A stretch of DNA of 64,000 bases from NCBI RefSeq assembly GCF_015831355.1, contig NZ_JADWYR010000001.1:496001-560000 (forward strand). The letters are read 5' to 3'. Position numbers and translations under genes: made by a program. Source of the stretch: Panacibacter microcysteis. Lineage in GTDB: Bacteria; Bacteroidota; Bacteroidia; Chitinophagales; Chitinophagaceae. Within the stretch, counting starts at the first letter, position 1; each line of letters begins with the position of its first letter. Shown here piece by piece: positions 26,660 to 34,273 of the stretch. The notes beneath the pieces are model-generated. The model was not told where the DNA came from, ran no database searches, and saw only the letters and a program-made list of their open reading frames with translations.

Positions 26660-27667
26660 TTACGGGAACTTTCTGAATACGGTATAGCGCAACAACATTT
26701 CTGCAAATAAAGCAACTATACCAATGAGCAGGAAAGGAAAAAATTTATTTGTGTAGTGGTCGTAAGTAGTGACTTCAATTTTTGTTTTTTCGAGTTGGTT
26801 GATACTGGCATAAATCTTTTGTAAAGCTGCATTATCAGTGGCCTGGAAATATTGCCCACCAGTGGTTTGCGCAATATCTTTCAAAAGGTCTTCATTAAAT
26901 TCCAGCTTGCGTTTTTGTGTAACCGTACCGAGTGCCGAAGTGGTTGTTTCATCGATCTCCTTTTCACTGCCAATACCAATCGTGTACACTTTAATGTTAT
27001 ACTGCCTGGCCATTTGCTTTGCAAGATCAGGCGGCACGCTGCCACCAACATCAACACCGTCTGTAAGCAGTATCACTACTTTACTTTTCGATTTTCCTTT
27101 GCGCAGCCTGTCTACACTGGCGGCAAGCCCTGACCCGATGGCTGTACCTTCTTCCTGCAGGTAACCACTTTCTATATTGCTGATCTGCAGCAGCACGGCA
27201 TTGTGATCGGGTGTTACGGGGCACAAAGTAAAACTCGCACTGCTGAAAATGACCACGCCAATCCTGTCGCCGGGGCGTTGTTGTACAAATTCTTTGGCTA
27301 CTGTTTTTGCGGCCTCCAGCCTGTTTGGCTGAAAATCTTTTGCCAGCATACTGCCACTGATATCGAAGCACAATACAATATCAATACCTTCTCCTTCTGT
27401 CAGCTGCTCTGTGTATTTGAGCCGCGGCAGAGCCATGGCCACAATAAGCATAACAATGCCGATACAACGTAATACAAATGGCAGGTGAAGCAATGATGCT
27501 TTGATGTCTTTTACACCCTGCAGAAAGTGTGTGGTGGTCACCAGCATTGGCGCCTGCCGTTTACGGTTGCTGCGTGCATACTCATAGATCAATACCGGCA
27601 CCAGTATAAGGAGCCCCAGTACCCACGGGTAAGCAAATTCGATATGTTGCAGCCAATCAGCTATCAT
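26660..27667 (-). CDS. BatA-like von Willebrand factor A domain membrane protein
   Basis: A 335-residue aerotolerance protein. Helices at about 14-28 and 58-78 are followed by a VWA domain (about 92-280) with MIDAS DISGS in IVLCFDISGSMLAKD and the TDGVDVGG loop. A C-terminal helix lies at about 308-325. It is last in the minus-strand run moxR, DUF58, BatD-like, batA; its start overlaps the upstream gene's end by 11 nt, so the two are translationally coupled. MoxR-linked Bat proteins are thought to aid envelope protein assembly or stress tolerance. Confidence 0.9.
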   Translation of the reverse strand: MIADWLQHIEFAYPWVLGLLILVPVLIYEYARSNRKRQAPMLVTTTHFLQGVKDIKASLLHLPFVLRCIGIVMLIVAMALPRLKYTEQLTEGEGIDIVLCFDISGSMLAKDFQPNRLEAAKTVAKEFVQQRPGDRIGVVIFSSASFTLCPVTPDHNAVLLQISNIESGYLQEEGTAIGSGLAASVDRLRKGKSKSKVVILLTDGVDVGGSVPPDLAKQMARQYNIKVYTIGIGSEKEIDETTTSALGTVTQKRKLEFNEDLLKDIAQTTGGQYFQATDNAALQKIYASINQLEKTKIEVTTYDHYTNKFFPFLLIGIVALFAEMLLRYTVFRKFP

Positions 27668-28631
27668 GCTGCCGTGTTTGTTTTATTATTTTATCAATAT
27701 GCTGTAAAGAAGCGGTGGCATTGGCCATCGCTGCTTCATGCTGATCTGCAGACGGTGTATATTTTGCAAACTTCACGACGTCTATTAAGCGCAGCAACTG
27801 GAAGAAAGGAATACGCTTTTGCTCATCCTGTAAATAGACCACCAGTAACACCATTAATTCGTCTGACGTATAAAGCATGGCATTTACACCGAGTTGTGCC
27901 GAAACATATTTGCGGCATATATCGGCAAGTGTTGCATAAAACAGTTTAACCTGCCCCTTTGCGGGCAAATCATCCTGCTGTAATTTTTTTATTTGTTTCA
28001 ATGCCTGTTCGAGGGCAGTGCCTTCGTACGCCTGTTTTACGGGTGCAGTTTTCTTTTGCCTGAGCCGCCTGATGAGCCACCAGGTTGTAATGCCAACGGC
28101 AATCACGGCCAGTGCTATTGCTGCATACAAGCCGTATTTTGGTTTGGCTTCAACTTCGATGATGTCTTTAATGGGGTGATAATCCGGCATGGCGCTCACA
28201 TCTACCGGCAACACGTCTATAAACAAAGAATCTGATACAAGCTTTGTTTGCCTGCCGGTTACATTATCTTTTATAAACAGCGACAGCGGCGCCAGTTGCC
28301 ACCTGCCCGAATCGAAAGAGGTAATGGTAATCTTCTGGATGTAACTGGTAAGTGCATTAACAGACACCGTATCAATTACGTCTCTTTTTACCACACTGAT
28401 GTGATTGCCTGTGTCTGCAATTGCAAACCAGTTCTGCAGGGTGTTTACACTGGTATTAATGTCTTCTGCTTTTAGCTGCAGCACTACCTGCTCGCCCAAT
28501 AAGATCTTTGTGCGGTCTGCGGTAACAGACAGGCGCTGTGCATTGCCCGCATAAAAAAACAATGCGCATAAAAAAGACAGGCACCATTGCCTGGTTGTTT
28601 TGCTGAAGTATATAGTGGCCAGATCTTTCAA
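27657..28631 (-). CDS. BatD/DUF4381-like membrane protein of the Bat locus
   Basis: A 324-residue exported membrane protein. A signal peptide (ending near AGNAQ) is followed by a periplasmic beta-sandwich region (about 32-160, QRLSVTADRTKILLGEQVVLQLKAE), a single helix at about 172-190 (YAAIALAVIAVGITTWWLI) and a cytoplasmic helical domain with DICRKYVSAQLGV. This layout is the usual hypothetical protein between DUF58 and batA in Bacteroidota. It begins 25 nt after DUF58 and overlaps batA by 11 nt. Confidence 0.82.
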   Translation of the reverse strand: MKDLATIYFSKTTRQWCLSFLCALFFYAGNAQRLSVTADRTKILLGEQVVLQLKAEDINTSVNTLQNWFAIADTGNHISVVKRDVIDTVSVNALTSYIQKITITSFDSGRWQLAPLSLFIKDNVTGRQTKLVSDSLFIDVLPVDVSAMPDYHPIKDIIEVEAKPKYGLYAAIALAVIAVGITTWWLIRRLRQKKTAPVKQAYEGTALEQALKQIKKLQQDDLPAKGQVKLFYATLADICRKYVSAQLGVNAMLYTSDELMVLLVVYLQDEQKRIPFFQLLRLIDVVKFAKYTPSADQHEAAMANATASLQHIDKIIKQTRQHDS

Positions 28632-28656
28632 ACCGTAAGTTGCACTGTTTCTTTGA

Positions 28657-29583
28657 TTAAGCTCTCCTGATAAAAAATTCCTGCAATTTTTTTACGTAAT
28701 CTTCTCCTGTTGCTACCTGCATAAGATCTGCACCGGCTGTACGGAATGTAATCTTTGCGTCTTCCATTATTTTATGAAATTGGTTATTGTAGCGCTGCCT
28801 TGTGTACGGGTCGCTGGTATTGAGCCATGCAGTATTGCCTGTTTCTGCGTCGTACACCTGCAGTAAACCTACTTTGGGCAACTGTTCATCTCTTGCGTCG
28901 TAGGTTTGCACGCCTATAACATCATGTCTTTTTGCAGCAACGCGCAGCGCATCGTGGTAGCCGGCATCTGCAAAATCGCTCAGTATAAAAACAATGCTTT
29001 TATGCTTTGTTGTTCTGTTTAAAAACTGCAACGCTTTTTGTATATCTGTCTGCGCCGAGTGTGGCTGATGATTTAAAAGCTCCCTGATCATATACAACAC
29101 GTGATCTTTTCCCTTTCTTGCCGGTATATATTTTTCTACCTTATCACTGAATAAAATAAGACCTGCTTTATCGTTGTTGCTGATGGCAGAGAAAGCAAGC
29201 ACTGCACACATTTCTGCAATAAGATCTCTTTTTGTTTGTTTGTTTGTACCAAACAAACTGCTGGCACTTACATCTACCAGCAGGTGTACGCTCAGCTCTC
29301 TTTCTTCTTCAAACAGTTTGCTGTAGGTATGGCCCATGCGTGCTGACACGTTCCATTCTATAAACCTGATATCGTCTCCGGGCTGGTACTCTCTTACTTC
29401 TTTAAAAGCCATACCGCGGCCTTTGAAAGCTGTATGGTATTCTCCGGTGAAAAGATGGTTGGTAAGACGCTTGCTTTTTATTTCGAGCTCCCGTACTTTT
29501 TTGAGCAAAGAAGTAATGCCATCGCCTACCGGCGGGGCATGATTGATTTGCTGATTTTCTTTATTGCGCCTGAATAATTTCAT
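28657..29583 (-). CDS. DUF58 domain-containing protein of the Bat locus
   Basis: A 308-residue soluble protein. The DUF58 signature GRGMAFKEVREYQPGDDIRFIEWNVSAR is present near 55-80, followed by a VWA-like fold (LLVDVSASSLFG) with MIDAS-type DVSAS. It works with the MoxR ATPase encoded next to it. A BIR repeat separates it from moxR by about 100 nt, so the two may be independently regulated or the repeat may be read through. Confidence 0.9.
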   Translation of the reverse strand: MKLFRRNKENQQINHAPPVGDGITSLLKKVRELEIKSKRLTNHLFTGEYHTAFKGRGMAFKEVREYQPGDDIRFIEWNVSARMGHTYSKLFEEERELSVHLLVDVSASSLFGTNKQTKRDLIAEMCAVLAFSAISNNDKAGLILFSDKVEKYIPARKGKDHVLYMIRELLNHQPHSAQTDIQKALQFLNRTTKHKSIVFILSDFADAGYHDALRVAAKRHDVIGVQTYDARDEQLPKVGLLQVYDAETGNTAWLNTSDPYTRQRYNNQFHKIMEDAKITFRTAGADLMQVATGEDYVKKLQEFFIRRA

Positions 29584-29621
29584 TGACTAAGATTGGTCTC
29601 GCTTTGCTCAAAATTGTTATA

Positions 29622-29680
29622 CAGTACAAGAGTGCGACGCAAGGGACGATGCCACATGCACATATGCCGGGCCCACAAAA
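29622..29680 (+). repeat. BIR dispersed repeat, copy 14 (GCGACGCAA core)
   Basis: CAGTACAAGAGTGCGACGCAAG, 21-nt spacer GGACGATGCCACATGCACATA, then TGCCGGGCCC. It sits inside the moxR-DUF58 operon; the right box is about 4-9 nt from the moxR stop. Confidence 0.9.
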
Positions 29681-29683
29681 ATC

Positions 29684-30682
29684 TTATGGCACCAGCACCA
29701 CTTTCAATATATCTTCAATGATCTTTTCTGTTGTTATGTTCTCTGCTTCTGCCTCGTATGTAAGACCGATACGGTGGCGCATTACATCTTTACAAATTGC
29801 TTTTACGTCATCCGGAATTACAAAGCCGCGTTTTTGCATAAACGCATGCGCTTTTGCTGCCATGGCAAGGTTGATACTGCCACGTGGCGAGGCGCCATAG
29901 CCGATAAGTGCCTTGTGCTTGCCAAGATTGTATTGCTCGGGATAACGTGTGGCGAAAACAATATCTACAATGTATTGTTCAATCTTTTCGTCCATATACA
30001 CCTGCTTTACAAGATCTCTTGCGTGCATGATTTCTGTAATGCTGGCCACGCTGTTTATTTTGGGCAGCAACTCGTTTTGAACCTGCTGGCGAATAATAAA
30101 CTGTTCTTCTTTTTTATTGGGGTACCCGACGATGATCTTTAGCATAAAGCGGTCTACCTGCGCCTCGGGCAGGGGGTAAGTACCTTCCTGCTCCAGCGGG
30201 TTTTGTGTGGCCAGTACCAGGAAAGGCTCTTCCAGCTTATAGGTTGCCTCGCCAATGGTTACCTGTTTTTCCTGCATAGCCTCCAGCAATGCGCTCTGCA
30301 CTTTTGCAGGCGCCCGGTTTATTTCATCTGCCAATATAAAGTTTGCAAAGATGGGGCCTTTACGCACGATAAATTCATTGCGCTGCTGGTTATAGATCAT
30401 GGTGCCTACAACATCTGCGGGCAGCAGGTCTGGCGTAAACTGTATACGGCTGAATTTTGCATGCACCCCTTCTGCCAGTGATTTGATGGTAAGCGTTTTC
30501 GCAAGTCCCGGTACGCCTTCCAGTAACACGTGACCATTGCACAACAAGCCGGTAAGCAGGCTGTCAACCATGTGCAACTGACCGATTACCACTTTAGAAA
30601 GTTCTGATCTAAGCCTGTCTATAAATGCAGAAGCCTGTTCAATTTTTTGGTTGAGCAGCCTTATATCTTCTCCTGTTTGCAT
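29684..30682 (-). CDS. MoxR family AAA+ ATPase
   Basis: A 332-residue MoxR-type AAA+ chaperone. Walker A is GVPGLAKT (residues 56-63), Walker B lies in ILADEINRAPAKVQSALLEAMQE, and the sensor and arginine-finger regions ATQNPLEQEGTYPLPEAQVDRF are conserved. It probably acts on the VWA-domain Bat proteins encoded downstream. It leads the minus-strand run of four aerotolerance genes. Confidence 0.94.
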   Translation of the reverse strand: MQTGEDIRLLNQKIEQASAFIDRLRSELSKVVIGQLHMVDSLLTGLLCNGHVLLEGVPGLAKTLTIKSLAEGVHAKFSRIQFTPDLLPADVVGTMIYNQQRNEFIVRKGPIFANFILADEINRAPAKVQSALLEAMQEKQVTIGEATYKLEEPFLVLATQNPLEQEGTYPLPEAQVDRFMLKIIVGYPNKKEEQFIIRQQVQNELLPKINSVASITEIMHARDLVKQVYMDEKIEQYIVDIVFATRYPEQYNLGKHKALIGYGASPRGSINLAMAAKAHAFMQKRGFVIPDDVKAICKDVMRHRIGLTYEAEAENITTEKIIEDILKVVLVP

Positions 30683-30838
30683 GTGTATTTGATATTGCCT
30701 GAAAATTACGAAAACTAAAATATGTGCAACGTAAAGTTTAATGACCTTCGTGCTTACATGGCCTCAGTTAACCAACAATTATGCCGATACGAAGTGGGTT
30801 TTTGCCACTGGTGAAAGGTTTAAGAAGAATATAATGGT

Positions 30839-30893
30839 GAACCCGACTGTTGTGCAGGTGGCATCGCCGGTTGCGTCGCACTCCTGTACTGCA
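30839..30893 (-). repeat. BIR dispersed repeat, copy 15 (GCGACGCAA core)
   Basis: Minus reading: CTGCAGTACAGGAGTGCGACGCAAC, 21-nt spacer CGGCGATGCCACCTGCACAAC (close to copy 12), then AGTCGGGTTCA. Confidence 0.85.
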
Positions 30894-30911
30894 GGAAGAA
30901 GGGGTGCAATC

Positions 30912-30946
30912 AGTTATAAGTTGTAAGTAGTAAGTTATAAGAAAGA
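30912..30946. repeat. Degenerate 7-nt-period array (AGTNNTA units)
   Basis: Units AGTTATA, AGTTGTA, AGTAGTA, AGTTATA, AGAAAGA in register; the complement of the ACTTNNN array at 34051-34134. Confidence 0.7.
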
Positions 30947-30962
30947 GCGAATGTTTAGGGGC

Positions 30963-31046
30963 AACTCTGTGTAATGACACTGTATCCTCTGTGGTTAAGA
31001 TTTGGGTTGTTAAACCACAGCGTAAGAGGAGTTATAACACGGAGTT
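30963..31046. repeat. Large imperfect inverted repeat (about 84 nt)
   Basis: Outer arms AACTCTGTGTAAT... and ...ATAACACGGAGTT, and inner arms CTGTGGTTAA and TTAAACCACAG around an 11-nt loop. By eye about two thirds of arm positions pair. Similar CTCTGTG...CTGTGGTTAA sequences occur between genes in many bacteria. Confidence 0.55.
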
Positions 31047-31073
31047 TCACAGAGAGCTCTTTGCCTCCTTGCC

Positions 31074-31706
31074 TTATTTCCTTACCCCCACCGGCAATAC
31101 TTCATAAATAGCACTGAATAAATATACCAGTCCTGTCTTTACTTCGGTGCAGCGAAAGCGCTTGCGCAGCTTTTCTCCTTTCCTGAAAATGCGGCCATCT
31201 TTTGTTGCAAAGAGTTCGTTGAGTTTTATTTCTTCAACGAGTACCACATGCTCTTTTTTATCATCGTAACGGCGTAATACACGCATCAGAGATTCTTCTG
31301 CGCAACTGCTTGCAGCCGGGTTTATAAGCGATTGCTTCAGCTCCTCTTCAATATCTGCCGGAAAGATTTGTTTACCTACAAAATCTGCCAGGAGGTTACC
31401 ATAAATGCTCTTCCATTCTTTGCCATGAGCAGCTACCCGATGCCCGTACTTTTCGTACGTTAACAGGTGTGCCAGTTCGTGCAGCAGCGTAATAAGAAAG
31501 GCGTATTTATTAAGATTGATGTTGACGGTAATACGATGATTTTTGCCCTGTACGGCATTGCGGTAATCGCCCAGTACAGATTTTCTTTCGCGTGTAACAG
31601 TAAGGTGCACTTTGTAATGGTGCAGGTAATACACCACTTTATCAAAACTTTTTTCCGGCAGGAAGGCTGCCAGTGCATGCATAGGATGTTCCTTAACTGC
31701 CGCCAT
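31074..31706 (-). CDS. SprT-like zinc metallopeptidase domain protein
   Basis: A 210-residue SprT-like protein. HELAH at residues 76-80 supplies the HExxH zinc-site histidines and His94 in AAHGKEWKS gives the third ligand. A C-terminal region with KGEKLRKRFRCTEVKTGLVYLFSAIYEV resembles the small beta/zinc-finger part of the family, but only one Cys remains there. Cytoplasmic; role uncertain (SprT in eukaryotes repairs DNA-protein crosslinks). Its start overlaps the upstream membrane gene by 14 nt. Confidence 0.85.
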   Translation of the reverse strand: MAAVKEHPMHALAAFLPEKSFDKVVYYLHHYKVHLTVTRERKSVLGDYRNAVQGKNHRITVNINLNKYAFLITLLHELAHLLTYEKYGHRVAAHGKEWKSIYGNLLADFVGKQIFPADIEEELKQSLINPAASSCAEESLMRVLRRYDDKKEHVVLVEEIKLNELFATKDGRIFRKGEKLRKRFRCTEVKTGLVYLFSAIYEVLPVGVRK

Positions 31707-32097
31707 TTGTACGTTTCAGTTTAGAGGCTATCCGTGCATCGAGCACGGTATAAATAATATACAAAAACATAAACCCGAAAATGCCGTATACACTCCTTTT
31801 TTCGCCGGCTGCAAGCAGGTAGACTACTACGGCAACCGCAATAACCATCAGTTTAATAAACGAGCCCAGCATAACTGATCTTACACCAACCTGCGGATTG
31901 GCGTTTTGTAACGCTTTTTTATGCAGTGAAAAAACAGCCAGTGAAAGAATAAACAAAAGCAGGTTTCCAAACCCTACAACCAGCGGGTCAATATTTTTTT
32001 CTGCCAGCCATGTTTTAAACAACGTACAAAAACCAGAGACCGCTATAAAAAACGTAAATACGGGAACAATTGCTTTGCTTTCTTCTGTTTTATCCAT
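31693..32097 (-). CDS. Four-helix membrane protein, AtpI-like position
   Basis: A 134-residue protein with four hydrophobic segments (about 11-25, 38-57, 76-96 and 102-121) and a basic tail. In Bacteroidota a small membrane protein like this sits between AtpZ and the a subunit of ATP synthase. Here atpB is absent and a SprT gene overlaps the end. It follows AtpZ by one nucleotide. Family assignment rests on context and topology. Confidence 0.68.
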   Translation of the reverse strand: MDKTEESKAIVPVFTFFIAVSGFCTLFKTWLAEKNIDPLVVGFGNLLLFILSLAVFSLHKKALQNANPQVGVRSVMLGSFIKLMVIAVAVVVYLLAAGEKRSVYGIFGFMFLYIIYTVLDARIASKLKRTNGGS

Positions 32098-32098
32098 G

Positions 32099-32323
32099 TT
32101 ATTTTTTTGAAGTGTCCTTTACGGCCTTTACAATCAAACCAACTACCACCACCAAAGGTAGCAACCAGATAAACAAATACATACCCGATTTTATCCACTT
32201 ATCAAGCCACCAGCCAATGTAGGTGGCCAGCCCCAGTGATGCCATTAACTGGAATGCGAAGCCAAGATAACTCAACAGGAGCGCTTTGTTGCTTTTGGGT
32301 GCTTTCATCGGTTTTCTAGTCAT
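32099..32323 (-). CDS. AtpZ/AtpI family protein
   Basis: A 74-residue two-helix membrane protein. Helices at about 14-36 and 47-68 flank the conserved GWWLDKW, matching AtpZ, a small protein usually at the head of the F-type ATP synthase operon and linked to c-ring assembly or Mg2+/Ca2+ handling. It overlaps the upstream gene by 8 nt and is followed immediately by a four-helix protein, with no atpB/E/F/H/A/G/D in the window. Confidence 0.82.
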   Translation of the reverse strand: MTRKPMKAPKSNKALLLSYLGFAFQLMASLGLATYIGWWLDKWIKSGMYLFIWLLPLVVVVGLIVKAVKDTSKK

Positions 32324-32711
32324 TTATACGCTCTGCCTTTGGCACGTTTAAAACCGAGGTATCGAGTTTGGTGGGTGCATCGCCGCTCAGGGTCTTTTTT
32401 AGTCCGTCGAGGTATTGATCTTTATAACTGATGGCCTGCTCCAGCGAGTCTGTCCGTATTTTGAGCGCCTGCAATTCTGCGCGGTTGGTATTGTTGCCAT
32501 AACCCGGTATGTAGAACTTTAGCGGTGTAAGCACCAGCAGTGCAACAGTTAAGCCTACCAGCAAAATAAAAACAGTGCTGAAACCAACATAAACACTTAA
32601 CCTTGAAAGCCTGAAAGTGATCACTTCTTCATATGTGTCGTCATTCATTACCACCAGCCGGTAGCGGCTTTGTCGTCGTTTTACCGTTGCTCCGTTTTCG
32701 TTCTCTGCCAT
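32316..32711 (-). CDS. Membrane-anchored protein resembling the N-terminus of M23 peptidases
   Basis: A 131-residue protein: a basic start (VKRRQSRYRLVVMNDDTYEEVITFRLSRL region), one helix at about 43-66, the LTPLKFYIPGYG junction, then a short coiled coil (ELQALKIRTDSLEQAISYKDQYLDGLKKTLSG). Envelope M23 peptidases of Bacteroidota share this N-terminus, but no peptidase domain follows. Whether it is a truncated derivative or an authentic anchor cannot be decided here. I start at ATG 32711; the longer ORF to 32777 runs into BIR copy 16. Confidence 0.72.
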   Translation of the reverse strand: MAENENGATVKRRQSRYRLVVMNDDTYEEVITFRLSRLSVYVGFSTVFILLVGLTVALLVLTPLKFYIPGYGNNTNRAELQALKIRTDSLEQAISYKDQYLDGLKKTLSGDAPTKLDTSVLNVPKAERIND

Positions 32712-33019
32712 ACAGGAAAAATAAAAAATAAAGATAATACTAATTGGAAAAGAGAAAGTTTTTATGAAGCCAGCCAATCAATACTATTAAGCGCCTGTTG
32801 CCACGCTCGGTTCATCGTTCCTCTTTTATAGCAGCTTTTGCGATCCGTTTATAAACGCCGCCATTTATACATTGCTGCATCTTTTGTATAATCAATGCAT
32901 TAATTTAGATGTTATACTTTATGGAGCGTAATGCCACCATGTAAAAACAGGCGCATGTCGGTTTTATACAATTTATAGCCGCGGTGTACTGATGCTTTTG
33001 CCACTGAAAACTTCCATGC
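32712..33019. other. Gene-free divergent region of about 310 bp
   Basis: BIR copy 16 lies at 32770-32838. The right half, toward the nitrilase gene, shows no gene, hairpin or clear -7 box. Confidence 0.5.
32770..32838 (-). repeat. BIR dispersed repeat, copy 16 (GCGTGGCAA core, degenerate right half)
   Basis: Minus reading: GGAACGATGAACCGAGCGTGGCAAC, a spacer AGGCGCTTAATAGTATTGATT, then GGCTGGCTTC. Only part of the extended left arm is present. Confidence 0.75.
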
Positions 33020-33964
33020 ATGAATAAACTAAAAATAGCGTCTGCCCAATTTGAACACAGGAGTGGCGACAAAGCGTACAACCTTGCTGTAATTGAACAA
33101 CTGGCCGGAAAAGCGGCGGCAGAAGGTGCCAATGTAATTGCATTTCATGAATGCTCTGTAACAGGCTACACCTTTGCCCGTAAGCTTTCCCGTGAAGCAA
33201 TGCTCGGGCTTGCAGAGCCTGTGCCCGGCGGAGCCAGTATACAGCGGCTGGCTGCTATTGCCGGCGCCCATGACATTGCCATTTGCGCAGGACTGTTTGA
33301 AAAAGATGATGCCGGTAAACTGTATAAAGCGTATGTATGTGTTACCGGAGATGGCGTTATAGCAAAGTTCAGAAAACTGCATCCGTTTATCAACCCTTAC
33401 CTGACGCCGGGCGACAGCTATTGTGTATTTGACCTGTATGGCTGGAAATGTGGTATACTCATTTGCTACGACAATAACATTGCAGAAAACGTGCGGGCCA
33501 CAAAGCTGCTGGGTGCGGACATTATCTTTATGCCGCATGTAACCATGTGCACACCGTCTACCAGGCCGGGTGCCGGTTTTGTGGATGCTGCATTATGGCA
33601 AAACCGCGAAAACGACCCTACTTCTCTGCGGCTTGAATTTGAAGGTATGAAAGGCCGCGAATGGCTGATGAAATGGCTGCCATCGAGGGCATATGACAAT
33701 GCCGTGTACGCTGTTTTTTCCAATGCCATTGGCATGGATGATGACCAGCTAAAAAACGGCTGCTCGATGATCATTGATCCTTTTGGTGATATACTGGCAG
33801 AGTGTAAAAGTTTTGATGACAGCTTTGTGATTGCAACTGTAACACCTGAAAAGATCAACCTGGCAGGTGGCACGAGGTATATTAAAGCCAGGCGACCGGA
33901 CCTGTACAGGGACATTATCGGCCGCGAACATACACCGGAACAAAAAGTGGTGTGGCTGGGGTAG
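33020..33964 (+). CDS. Carbon-nitrogen hydrolase (nitrilase superfamily amidase)
   Basis: A 314-residue nitrilase-superfamily enzyme that hydrolyses C-N bonds of amides or related compounds in the cytoplasm. The catalytic triad is visible: Glu44 in AFHECSVTGY, Lys119 in AKFRKLHPF and Cys149 in GILICYDNN. The strand-turn pattern of the alpha-beta-beta-alpha fold and a C-terminal extension (TRYIKARRPDLYRDIIG) are typical of the branch near N-carbamoylputrescine and beta-ureidopropionase enzymes. Substrate is not predictable. It appears monocistronic. Confidence 0.9.
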   Translation: MNKLKIASAQFEHRSGDKAYNLAVIEQLAGKAAAEGANVIAFHECSVTGYTFARKLSREAMLGLAEPVPGGASIQRLAAIAGAHDIAICAGLFEKDDAGKLYKAYVCVTGDGVIAKFRKLHPFINPYLTPGDSYCVFDLYGWKCGILICYDNNIAENVRATKLLGADIIFMPHVTMCTPSTRPGAGFVDAALWQNRENDPTSLRLEFEGMKGREWLMKWLPSRAYDNAVYAVFSNAIGMDDDQLKNGCSMIIDPFGDILAECKSFDDSFVIATVTPEKINLAGGTRYIKARRPDLYRDIIGREHTPEQKVVWLG

Positions 33965-33971
33965 TAAGGTG

Positions 33972-34035
33972 AAGAGGCAAAGAGGCATTGAGACAACAAT
34001 GCACTGAGGCTACAAGGTAAAGAAGCAAAGAGTCA
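33972..34035. repeat. Degenerate 8-nt-period array, eight units
   Basis: Units in register: AAGAGGCA, AAGAGGCA, TTGAGACA, ACAATGCA, CTGAGGCT, ACAAGGTA, AAGAAGCA, AAGAGTCA. The G/A-rich consensus AAGAGGCA also appears at 17393-17456 (complement) and briefly at 31054-31085. Confidence 0.8.
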
Positions 34036-34043
34036 TTGCTTTT

Positions 34044-34134
34044 ACATACAACTTATAACATACTACTTATCACTTACTACTTATCACTTCCTACTTCCTA
34101 CTTATCACTTCCTACTTCCTACTTATCACTTCCT
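34044..34134. repeat. 7-nt-period array, 12-13 units
   Basis: Twelve consecutive heptamers from 34051 (ACTTATA, ACATACT, ACTTATC, ACTTACT, ACTTATC, ACTTCCT, ACTTCCT, ACTTATC, ACTTCCT, ACTTCCT, ACTTATC, ACTTCCT), preceded by ACATACA. All but one begin ACTT. Confidence 0.9.
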
Positions 34135-34147
34135 GCCGCTCTGCTTC

Positions 34148-34205
34148 CTGCAGTACAAGTGTGCGACGCAAGGGACGATGCCACAGCGTGCTGCTGCCAG
34201 GCTCA
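34148..34205 (+). repeat. BIR dispersed repeat, copy 17 (GCGACGCAA core)
   Basis: CTGCAGTACAAGTGTGCGACGCAAG, 22-nt spacer GGACGATGCCACAGCGTGCTGC, then TGCCAGGCTC. Confidence 0.85.
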
Positions 34206-34260
34206 TAAAAATTCCCCGTTTAATGTGGATAACCTAAATGCCAAATGATGGGTAGTTAAT

Positions 34261-34268
34261 TATTTTTG
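34261..34268 (+). promoter_or_regulatory. Candidate -7 box (TATTTTTG) for the GT2 gene
   Basis: TATTTTTG matches TAnnTTTG and ends 5 nt before the ATG at 34274, implying a nearly leaderless transcript if used. Confidence 0.4.
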
Positions 34269-34273
34269 CAGTC

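Larger units (their letters stand above)
30683..31073. other. Gene-free stretch of 390 bp rich in repeats
   Basis: Contains BIR copy 15 (30839-30893), a heptamer array (30912-30946), a large imperfect inverted repeat (30963-31046) and an octamer tract running into the end of the SprT gene (31054-31085). No gene is supported; the moxR promoter should lie near 30690-30730. Confidence 0.65.
33965..34273. other. Gene-free stretch packed with short-period arrays
   Basis: From left to right: an octamer array (33972-34035), a heptamer array (34044-34134), BIR copy 17 (34148-34205), then a promoter box for the GT2 gene (34261-34268). Almost all of the gap is explained by repeats. Confidence 0.7.
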
